From Paratinospora sagittata (Eukaryota; Streptophyta; Magnoliopsida; Ranunculales; Menispermaceae), in assembly GCA_035771175.1 (NCBI GenBank), contig CM069612.1, positions 32,033,341 to 32,097,340 of the forward strand: 64,000 bases of DNA, written 5' to 3'. Shown piece by piece: positions 55,526 through 64,000 of this stretch; position 1 is the first letter of the stretch, and each line of letters opens with the position of its first letter. The position numbers and the translations under genes were made by a program. The notes under the pieces were generated by a model. The model saw nothing but the letters and a program-made list of their open reading frames with translations. It did not search any database and was not told the origin of the DNA.

Positions 55526-55764
55526 TGATACTTTTTTTTTTTCTTTTTTTTGTAAAGAAGAAACAAGGTGAGTTATTGATTCCCCAAAAAAGTATATAGG
55601 AGGAGTAGAAGCAGTACTCAAAACCAGCTAGCCTAACCAAGCTTAAAGCTTAAACATACAATTTAACACATAATATCCTTACAAACCAATAAAAGAAATT
55701 GGTATATATAGAAAAGAAATTGGAGTGAAAATAAATGATGATCCATCTGTGTATATATAATGAT

Positions 55765-55975
55765 GATATTAACAACGATATCATCTGCTACCAACTGCAA
55801 TATTAAACGGCCACCAGCTTGGTGACTGGAACTAGTACATTGTTAATGCTGCTGGTTATCTCTAATCACTGAATTTCCATTGCTTGTAAGTTGTAACTTG
55901 GGTCTTTGAATCATTTTTGACTCAGTGATTCACATGTAGATTTTCAGGCAACTACAACTTTTAAGTTAATATAAA
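55765..55975 (+). repeat. ABCC 3' flank, second copy (orphan)
   Basis: It repeats the order of landmarks of 55293-55525 with about 20-25% change by eye, but no ABCC coding sequence stands before it; only about 240 bp separate it from the first copy. It looks like the tail left from a deleted tandem gene copy. Confidence 0.7.
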
Positions 55976-57024
55976 CATGCTCTTTTAATTTTCAATTAGT
56001 TTATTTTTTCACTTTTTTCATCAATGATAATTTCATGATTTGATGAGGATCATATTTATAAACAGATTTGGGTTTAATTTAGGTCTTTGGATGCTCTTCA
56101 AACTAGCATCATATCATCATATAGGTTTTAGTAGTGGATGTCTCCACCAAGTTTTTTGTGAGATTTTACCTGTGTGTAGAAAAGACATTAAAGTGAAAAT
56201 GAAGACCTGTTTTCTATACATTTATTCAAGTCCCAACCTATCAAATGTTTTCATGATAGAAATGCAGGGCGCTCCTATGACTCCGATCATGGAATTTGTG
56301 TGTAATACACGCACAAATCTGTGATCAAATGGACACCAAATCATTTGCATTTCTATCACATTCAACTCCATCTTTTTATCTTTTGTCTTTGTCTAAAAAA
56401 GGATGATTGTTAACATGTTTAAGGCATAGGCTGTGTATCATATCAGGAACCAAAAAGATGATGGGAAAAACCAAAATCATCACGTATATTTTTTTTTTTC
56501 TCTTGGTCTATTTCAACATTATTATTATATTTTTGTCATTGATAACTACTTGAAAATATTGTCAATCGTTTTCAAACACTTTGACTTATCACTATACTTC
56601 TTTAACTTACATCCACATAATTAGAGGAGTGAAAATAGGAACATAGAAAAAATATATATAAAAAACCAAAAACAAAAACAGAAGGAATGGACATCTTTTA
56701 GTTCCTTTGGCAGACTATTATATAGTCTGCCAAAGGAATGAAAGAAAATGAAATTTTAGTTTTAAAATAAAAATAATTATGATTAATTTTATATTGTTAG
56801 ATTATAGGGTGGTATGGTATGTACCATGAGCTGAGAAAATAGTAAAGGATTCTGTCTTAGGAAATTTCAACAGTACTCTGGACAGTTAGTTTGGTTTGCT
56901 TCTATTCCTGTCACTACTACTTACTACTACTACTACTACTACTCGTAACCAGTGGGCTTTGGTGGTATCACAGATTTCTTGAGAGCAACTAAATCAACAT
57001 TCTCTCAAGTTCAAACCGAATCTA
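55976..57024. other. Spacer between ABCC copies
   Basis: It contains a perfect hairpin at 56702-56738 (16-bp arms TTCCTTTGGCAGACTA and complement, 5-base loop) and an (ACT)n run at 56921-56943. No gene is recognised; the open frame 56040-56324 has no known domain. Confidence 0.5.
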
Positions 57025-60000
57025 ATGCACTCAGGTATTAGTGATTTTCTCCTCAAACCTGTTTTTCTACATGGGTTCTCTGCTTCTTCAAATCTTTTTC
57101 TATTGCTTGTTCTATCTGTGATTTGGGTGTGCAACAGTGTAAACAAACCTACAACTAATAGTACTAGTAGTAGTAGTCTAGAAATCTCTAGATACAGTAG
57201 TGGGTTTTTGTATTACAAGGCGACCCTTTTTTCTTCGTTGGCTTTGTCTCTGTTTAATCTTCTGTTATGTGTTTTGAACTATTTTTATTATTATAGAAAT
57301 GGTTGGTATGAAGAAGATGTTGTTGCCCAGTTCGATTTAGTACTCAGAACACTTGCTTGGATTGCAATCTTTGCTTACTTGTATACCCACTTTTCCAATT
57401 CAAGTGAGAAGAAATTTCCCATATTTTTGAGGATTTGGTGGGGATTCTTCTTCCTCTTGTCATGTTTTCTCCTTGTTATAGACCTTGTTTTGTACCGAAA
57501 ATATCGATTTGTGCCTATCCATTTCTGGGTTTTGGATGTAATTTCTGTATTTGCGGGTTTGTTCTTTGTTTTAGCTGGATACTTTGGCAAGAAAGAGGGG
57601 GATGATGCTCTTCTTCAGCAGCCTCTTTTGAATGTTGATAGTCCTAACACATTAGATGAGTCCCAAACGATCAGGGGAGGTCAAAATGTTACTCCCTATG
57701 CTACTGCCAATCTTCTTAGTGTCCTCACCTTCTCTTGGATGAACCCTTTGTTTAATTTGGGTAATACAAAAACAATAGATCTCGAGGATGTTCCTCAGCT
57801 CTACAGTGAGGATAGTGTTAGACGGGTATCTCCGATTTTAAGAAATAAGCTTGACTCCTATTGCAGTTATAGTGAAGTGACAAGTCTCAAACTACTAAAG
57901 GCTTTAATGTTCTCCATATGGAGAGAAATTCTACTAACAGCAGTATTCGCACTTCTATACACCTTGGCTTAATATGTTGGCCCTTACCTTATTGATACTT
58001 TCGTCCAATACCTCAATGGCCATCGAAAATTCAAAAATGAAGGGTACGCTTTGGTTTCTGCCTTCTTTTTGGCAAAGCTAGTTGAGTGCCTCTCGCAAAG
58101 ACGGTGGTTTTTTAAGTTTCAACAGGCTCGTATCAGGACATGTTCTGCTCTGATAGCAACAGTCTACCGTAAGGGTCAGACTCTTTCAAGTCAAGCAAAG
58201 CAGAGTCACACCAGTGGGGAAATAATCAACATAATGACTGTTGATGCTGAGAGGATTGGTACTTTTAGTTGGTACATGCACGATTTATGGTTGGTCCCTG
58301 TTCAAGTGATTCTAGCTCTGTTGATATTGTACAAGAACCTTGGGCTCGCTTCAATAGCTTCTTTTGTGGCCACTGTAATAGTGATGTTGGCTAACCTTCC
58401 TTTGGGAAAACTGCAAGAGAAGTTTCAGGGGAAATTAATGGAGTCCAAAGATGGAAGAATGAAGAAAACATCAGAGGTTCTAAGAAACATGAGAATTCTC
58501 AAGCTTCAAGCTTGGGAAATGAAGTTCTTGTCTAAGGTAATTGAGCTCAGGAAGAATGAGGAAGGATGGCTGAGAAAGTTAGTATACACTTCGGCCATGA
58601 CCTCTTTTGTCTTTTGGGGGGCGCCCACATTTGTATCTATGGTCACCTTTGTTGCATGTATGCTTATTGAAATACCACTGGAATCAGGGAAGATTCTATC
58701 CGCACTTGCAACATTTAGGATATTGCAAGAGCCCATCTATAATCTCCCTGACACAATATCAGTGTTAGTTCAAATTAAGGTTTCTCTTGAGAGAGTCACA
58801 TCATTCCTTAATGAAAATGATTTGCAGCCTGATGTAATAGAGAAAATTCCTAGAGGTACTTCCAAGGTTGCCATCAAGATACTCGATGGGAATTTCTCTT
58901 GGGATCGTTCTTCCTCTAATCCAACATTGAGACATATCAACTTTCAGGTACATCATGGCATGAGGGTGGCTATTTGTGGCACCGTGGGCTCAGGAAAGTC
59001 AAGCGTGCTTTCATGCATCTTAGGAGAAGTGCCCAAGATCTCTGGGACTATCAAGTTGAGTGGGACGAAGGCTTATGTTGCTCAATCTGCTTGGATACAA
59101 AGTGGAAAGATCGAAGAGAATATATTATTCGGTAAGGAGATGGATAGACAAAGATATGAAATGGTCCTTGAAGCTTGTGCTTTGAAAAAGGACCTAGAAA
59201 TTTTGTCCTTTGGGGATCAGACTGTTATAGGAGAGAGAGGGATCAATTTGAGTGGTGGGCAGAAGCAAAGAATACAAATTGCTCGTGCTTTATACCAAGA
59301 CGCCGATATTTATCTCTTTGATGATCCTTTCAGTGCTGTGGATGCTCATACTGGAACACATTTGTTTAAGGTAATTACTATTTGACCTCTAATTCTTCAT
59401 TGTTTGGTTGAATATTTCTTGAGCATTTCATTTATTTATTTATGATTACTATTTTAACTTCAAAACATATTTGTTATTTGCACACAACTACACTTTAGCA
59501 TGCGTACACTTGCAACTAAGAATTCGCTAATTTCTAGACAATATCTGCTTGGCTTGAGCTGACGGAACATCCTTTAGTAGGCTGCCTCTTTTTTCTCTTT
59601 TGTGATATTGCGGGTTTCATGCCCAAGCATATGTTATGCGTAATTTGGAGCTTTTCATTACTGGAGTGCCTACATGGGCTTTTGTACTCAAAAACAGTGA
59701 TTTACGTTACTCATCAAGTAGAGTTCTTACCTTCTGCGGATCTTATCCTGGTAAACATTTCACCATTTTGCTTCTATTCTTTCTGATGTGGCATAACCAT
59801 GATCTAATGGTAGTATGACACTATTTTATTCTTTCTTTTGTTTGATAGGTGATGAAAGATGGGCGGATTGTGCAATCCGGCAAGTATGAGGAGATTCTCA
59901 ATTCAGGAACAGAGTTTGTGGAACTTGTTCGTGCACATAAGAAAGCTCTGTCAGTCCTTGATTCTGTAGAGGGAGGGCCGTCGTCTGAGAATTTTACAGA

Positions 60001-60276
60001 TGGTGGAGAGGATGGTAACATGGAGAATGATAAGAAGGTTGGACGAGAAGAAGATAGAAGAAATGGGCAAAATGGAAAAGTTGCTGAAATTGAAGCAACA
60101 AAAGCACAAATTGTCCAAGAAGAAGAGAGAGAAAAAGGCAAAGTGGGTTTTCAGGTATACTGGAAATATATTACCATGACATATAGAGGAGCACTTGTGC
60201 CATTTGTACTGTTAGCTCATACTTTGTTTCAGATCCTTCAGATTGGGAGTAATTACTGGATGGCTTGGGCCACTCC
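57025..60276 (+). pseudogene. Second ABCC copy, inactivated and cut by a Copia element
   Basis: Closely similar to the ABCC gene at 48841-55243. Exon 1 (57025-59370) keeps NBD1 Walker A, signature and Walker B, but has an in-frame TAA at 57970-57972 where the intact gene has a Ser codon (TCA). Only the codons before and after it stay open, 315 and 466. The exon 2 equivalent (59664-59750) has lost its acceptor: ACAG|GAG became ACTG|GAG. Exon 3 (from 59849, acceptor ATAG) is interrupted at 60277 by a Copia LTR within the second membrane domain. The first ATG matches residue 24 of the intact protein; the first 23 codons have no counterpart upstream. Remaining exons are not in the window. The reading frames are otherwise well kept, so inactivation is recent. 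Confidence 0.93.
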
Positions 60277-60738
60277 TGTGGGGACCACCACATATGGCAT
60301 GGCAGACAAAAATGGGGCAGTAGTGTGGCAGTCAAAAAAGAGGTATGGGGTGGCAGACAAAGACAGGTGGCGTGGCAGACAAAGAGGCACCAATTTCGGT
60401 CGCCGCGCGCCAAAAGCAACTGCCGCCCGCCGCCCGCCGTTTTTGAATTAAAATATAAATATATTATTTTAATATATTTATATTTACGTTTTTACCCCCG
60501 ATTACACCTATAAATAGAGCTCAACTTCAGTATTCAAAATTCATTCCTGAGAGTCAGAGAGTTCTATTCTGTAAGATCTACTTAAGAGATCTAATCTGTA
60601 AGTTTCACCTAAGGGTGTACTTTGTATTTTCTGATAATACAAGTTTGTTGTCTCCCGTGGACGTAGGCAATTTGCCGAACCACGTTAAATCTGTTGTCTT
60701 GTTTTTCCTTTCATACTTTACCCAGATTCCGCACAACA
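60277..60738 (+). repeat. 5' LTR of Copia element
   Basis: A 462-bp LTR starting TGTGGGGACCACC and ending CCGCACAACA. A TATA box CTATAAATAG is at 60508-60517, placing U3 before and R/U5 after. The start is fixed by loss of ABCC similarity after CCACTCC (60270-60276), and the end by the adjacent primer binding site. Confidence 0.85.
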
Positions 60739-60741
60739 AAT

Positions 60742-60754
60742 TGGTATCAGAGCC
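60742..60754 (+). promoter_or_regulatory. Primer binding site of Copia element
   Basis: TGGTATCAGAGCC begins three bases after the LTR end. It is a perfect match to the initiator tRNA-Met type site. Confidence 0.92.
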
Positions 60755-60979
60755 AAGGTGAAGTTTTGGAAGAAAAACGAACACTGTCAAAATTTCGAGA
60801 CTGTGTCGAAATTTCGAGTTTCTGTAAAAGTGATCGGAACTGTTTTCTGATCACCCGTGGAGGTAGCTCTTGTTTCCAGGAGTCCAACGCAACAAACGGT
60901 GAGAAAAACGGACAAGAAACGAGTCCCCAGGAGCCGATCAAAGTTTGATCCCCGTACAGCGTTTGCAACACTGTTCATC

Positions 60980-61140
60980 CTCGGTACTGTTCACCCGATC
61001 CGACACTGTTCCAACCCGGTACACTGTTTCAACTCGGTTCACTGTTCCAACCCGGTCCACTGTTCCAACCCGGTCCGCTGTTCCAACCCGGTCCACTGTT
61101 CCAACTCGGTACACTGTTCCAACCCGGTCCACTGTCACTG
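60980..61140 (+). repeat. 18-bp tandem repeats in Copia leader
   Basis: About nine units of the type CACTGTTCCAACCCGGTC lie between the primer binding site and gag. Units are almost all exactly 18 bp, and the repeat is GC-richer than the surroundings. Further CACTGTTCA and CAGCCC-type repeats follow to about 61340. An open frame crosses the block only because the unit is a multiple of three. Confidence 0.9.
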
Positions 61141-61562
61141 TTCATAACAGAGGCCCAGATACTCTCCGCACTATTCACAGCCCACTTGTTTCAGCCCGTA
61201 CTGTTTCGGACTGTAACTATTCACAGCCCACTTGTTCCAGCCCGCTCTGTTCAAGGCCCAGCAACTGGTCGGCCCGTAACTGTACACCGGCCCAGCCTCT
61301 GTTTCTGGCCCGTCACTGTTCATCGGCCCCGGTCCGGGTAAAGCCCGACACTATTCATCAATTCCTGTTGATCAACCAGATCCGGCTCATTTTTCGTCTG
61401 ATTTCAGCAAAGTCAGACTCGTTTCCACCATTTTTGACCGTTCCGGACGCAACCGTGCAATCAGTTTCTGCAGATTCAGCTCCTAAGTTATTGATATAGC
61501 TTAGTTAGAGTTGTTTATCATTTTTCAAGCATTTTTCGGCGTCATACATATTTTCGGTCTTA

Positions 61563-64000
61563 ATGGCGGAGGAACTCCCAACCACAAGCAGACCTTGGCA
61601 AAGAAGTTCGATGACCAACGCAAAGTTCGAGGTGGAGAAATTCAACGGCACCAACAACTTTGGCATGTGGCAATGCGAAGTTCAAGATCTACTATTCAGG
61701 GAAGGATCACATATTGCCTTGGAAACTAAGCCCGAGGATATGTCCGATGATGATTGGTATTTTGTCAATCGTCAAGCTTGTGGAACAATCAGACTCTGTT
61801 TGGCCAAAGATCAGAAGTACTTTGTCATGAAAGAGAATATTGCAAAAAGTCTTTGGAAGAAACTGGAGGACAAGTACATGACGAAAAGCGTAGAGAACCG
61901 CCTCTACCTGAAGAAAAAGCTTTTTTGTTTTCAGTACAAGCAAGGTACTCCCATGATTCAGCATCTTGATAATTTCAACAAGATTCTCGCTGATCTACTG
62001 AATCTTGATGTTGACCCTCTTGATGAGGATAAGGCACTATTGTTGTTAAGCTCTTTGCCTGAAAGTTATGAACATTTAACAACAACTTTGCTATATGGTA
62101 AAGATGAGGTTAAATTCAGTGATGTTTCAAATGCTTTGGTGAACAACGAGTATCGAAAGAAGGACCAACGCGATCACAAGGAAGCATCACCAGCAGCCTT
62201 GACGGTATCCAGAGGCAGGGCTAACAACAGATCTGATAAATCCAGTGGGCGAGGCCGATCTCGCTCAAAGTCAAAAGGACCTTCATCACGTCAACGTCTT
62301 GGGAAGGATGAATGTGCCTATTGTCACCAAAAGGGGCACTGGAAGAAAGATTGTCCAAATAAGGGCAAGTCAGATGCAAATGTAGCACAGAAAGCAGAAG
62401 AAGATTCTGCTTTCTCGGTCTCATCTATAGACATTCAGTCTGATAGATGGATTTTAGATTCCGGATGTTCCTATCATATGTGTCCGAATCGCCATTGGTT
62501 CTCAACATTGGATGAGTTCGATGGAGGAGTCGTGGTCATGGGCAACAACAATACCTGCCGCACAAAAGGTATTGGAACTATACGCCTTAAGATGCATGAC
62601 GGTACAACAAGACGGCTCACGGACGTCAGATATGTTCCAGATCTGAAGAAAAATCTGATCTCCCTAGGAGTCCTTGATTCCAGCGGTTACAAGGTAACCA
62701 TTGAAGGTGGAGTTCTGAAAGTTGTACGTGGAACATTCTTGGCCATGAAGGGTACTCAGAAAGGAAATCTTTATTTCCTTGATGGACACACAGTAATCGG
62801 AAGTGTCTCAGCTTGCACCAGTTCTAATGATGTTTCATCGGACACTTCCCGACTTTGGCACATGCGGCTCGGACATGTTGGAGAGAAGGCTCTTCAAACC
62901 TTGATAAAGCAAGGTTATCTGAAAGGTGCAAAAACCGGAAAACTTGACTTCTGCGAGCACTGTATCTTAGGCAAGCAGACGAGAGTTAAGTTTGGCACTG
63001 CTATCCACCGCACGAAAGAAACATTGGATTATGTTCATACCGACGTTTGGGGACCCTCTCAAAATGCTTCATTGGGCGGTAAACGTTGGTTTGTTACTTT
63101 TATTGATGATTTCTCTCGTTATGTTTGGGTTTATACCATGAAGCACAAAGATGAAGTGCTCGATACCTTTCTTATATGGAAGAAAATGGTAGAAACCCAA
63201 ACGGGAAGGAAGATTAAGAGGCTCAGATCTGATAATGGAGGAGAATACAAGTCAGACCCATTTCAGAAATTTTGTGAGAATGAAGGGATTGTCAGACATT
63301 TCACAGTCCCAGGCACGCCACAACAAAACGGTGTTGCTGAACGCATGAATCGTACTTTGGTAGATAAAGTTCGCTGCATGCTATCTTATTCTGGACTGAG
63401 CAAGGCATTTTGGGCTGAAGCTTTGTCATATGCCTCTCATATCATCAATCGACTTCCTGCAACAGCGCTAGATGGCAAAACTCCCAAGGAGGTATGGTCT
63501 GGACACCCCGTTTCAGATTATGATTCTCTGCACATTTTTGGATGCACTGCATATTTCCATGTGAAGGAATCCAAACTGGATCCTAGGTCCAAGAAAGCGA
63601 TTTTCATGGGCTTTAGTGAAGGAGTTAAGGCTTTCCGACTATGGAACCCTGATACAAAGACAATTGTAAAAAGTCGAGATGTAACTTTTGATGAATCTGT
63701 GATGTTAAAACATACAGTTTCTGATAAAGAAAATCGCAATCCAAATTTGCCTCAGCAGATGGAGTTAGATATTCCAGTAACTCCTAGCAAGTCAACAGAG
63801 ATATCCAACCATCCTGAAGAAGAGGAGGAAATCTCAGTTGAGGTGGAGGCTCCAAGACCAGACATCAGTCAAGAACCAGATTCAATTGCCACCAATCGAC
63901 CAAGAAGAGAAATCCGCAAACCTGCTCGGTACACTGACATGGTTGCATATGCATTTCCAGTCACCGGAGATGATATTCCATACAATTACAAAGATGCTAT
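61563..64000 (+). CDS. Copia gag-pol polyprotein (partial, open at window end)
   Basis: At least 812 codons without a stop. Gag starts MAEELPTT and holds KFNGTNNFGMW near residue 30, typical of Tnt1/Tork gag. A CCHC zinc knuckle CAYCHQKGHWKKDC is at about 250-263. Protease active site ILDSGCS is at about 297-303. The pre-integrase motif LWHMRLGH is near 430, followed by an HHCC-type zinc region ending CEHCILGK. The integrase core shows D in HTDVWGPS, D in LRSDNGGEY and E in QQNGVAERMNRTL, in the right order. After the core come GCTAYFHV..FMGFSEG and an acidic spacer leading to the RT that lies outside. All catalytic residues visible are intact, suggesting a recently active copy. The ATG at 61563 was chosen as the first in frame; the leader before it is 824 bp. 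Confidence 0.93.
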   Translation, partial: MAEELPTTSRPWQRSSMTNAKFEVEKFNGTNNFGMWQCEVQDLLFREGSHIALETKPEDMSDDDWYFVNRQACGTIRLCLAKDQKYFVMKENIAKSLWKKLEDKYMTKSVENRLYLKKKLFCFQYKQGTPMIQHLDNFNKILADLLNLDVDPLDEDKALLLLSSLPESYEHLTTTLLYGKDEVKFSDVSNALVNNEYRKKDQRDHKEASPAALTVSRGRANNRSDKSSGRGRSRSKSKGPSSRQRLGKDECAYCHQKGHWKKDCPNKGKSDANVAQKAEEDSAFSVSSIDIQSDRWILDSGCSYHMCPNRHWFSTLDEFDGGVVVMGNNNTCRTKGIGTIRLKMHDGTTRRLTDVRYVPDLKKNLISLGVLDSSGYKVTIEGGVLKVVRGTFLAMKGTQKGNLYFLDGHTVIGSVSACTSSNDVSSDTSRLWHMRLGHVGEKALQTLIKQGYLKGAKTGKLDFCEHCILGKQTRVKFGTAIHRTKETLDYVHTDVWGPSQNASLGGKRWFVTFIDDFSRYVWVYTMKHKDEVLDTFLIWKKMVETQTGRKIKRLRSDNGGEYKSDPFQKFCENEGIVRHFTVPGTPQQNGVAERMNRTLVDKVRCMLSYSGLSKAFWAEALSYASHIINRLPATALDGKTPKEVWSGHPVSDYDSLHIFGCTAYFHVKESKLDPRSKKAIFMGFSEGVKAFRLWNPDTKTIVKSRDVTFDESVMLKHTVSDKENRNPNLPQQMELDIPVTPSKSTEISNHPEEEEEISVEVEAPRPDISQEPDSIATNRPRREIRKPARYTDMVAYAFPVTGDDIPYNYKDA

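Larger units (their letters stand above)
60277..64000 (+). mobile_element. Ty1/Copia retrotransposon (Tork/Tnt1-like), 5' part
   Basis: The element inserted into exon 3 of the second ABCC copy. It consists of a 5' LTR (60277-60738), primer binding site (60742-60754), a long leader with tandem repeats, and an open gag-pol frame starting at 61563 that is still open at the window end. RT, RNase H and the 3' LTR lie beyond the window, so the target duplication cannot be checked. Domain order gag-protease-integrase defines Copia. Confidence 0.93.

Overview
The window is nuclear DNA from a flowering plant, most likely a eudicot. It is AT-rich, has intron-containing genes with GT..AG (and one GC..AG) introns, and carries plant-type LTR retrotransposons, SINEs, a TRIM and an endogenous caulimovirid. 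Genes fill about a third of it; the rest is transposon-derived or unassigned AT-rich spacer. The species cannot be named from the sequence alone.

Layout. 1-14460 is a nest: a decayed endogenous caulimovirid (RT/RNase H, a downstream ORF, and an intergenic region with a TATA box) is split by a solo LTR in reverse orientation (target duplication TTATG). That solo LTR is itself split by a complete two-LTR Ty3/Gypsy element of the same family (target duplication ATACA). A third LTR of this family occupies 1-1060. 15278-21673 (minus strand) is a complete 13-exon ADA2 gene, the SAGA-type transcriptional adaptor, carrying a SINE, a foldback element and a tandem duplication in its introns. 22523-27632 holds two solo LTRs with intact target duplications (TGTAG and AAACC). 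28300-32600 is spacer with SINEs and foldbacks. 32746-33750 is an intronless serine acetyltransferase gene (cysteine synthesis). 34680-36200 holds two degenerate exons of an unrecognised gene. 37042-42463 holds a SINE, a 4 x 937 bp higher-order tandem array and a solo LTR whose 5' edge is part of the array unit. 45323-45740 is a LINE remnant and 46001-46225 a foldback element.

48841-55243 is a complete 10-exon ABCC (MRP-type) ABC transporter of 1518 codons, related to the Arabidopsis ABCC3 group, with a tiny TRIM retrotransposon in intron 2. Downstream, 57025-60276 is a second tandem copy that is dead three ways: a nonsense codon, a lost splice acceptor, and a Ty1/Copia insertion in exon 3. 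A duplicated 3' flank between them suggests a third, lost copy. The Copia element runs off the window with an uninterrupted gag-pol frame and looks young.

The host genes (ADA2, serine acetyltransferase, ABCC) are unrelated neighbours and form no pathway together. The strongest unusual signals are the self-nested Gypsy family with near-identical LTRs around dead coding sequence, the LTR-junction tandem array, the LTR promoter with repeated GAACGTTC motifs, and the intronic TRIM that separates the two ABCC paralogues. All exon boundaries were read by eye from splice signals, frame continuity and family similarity; no alignment software was used.
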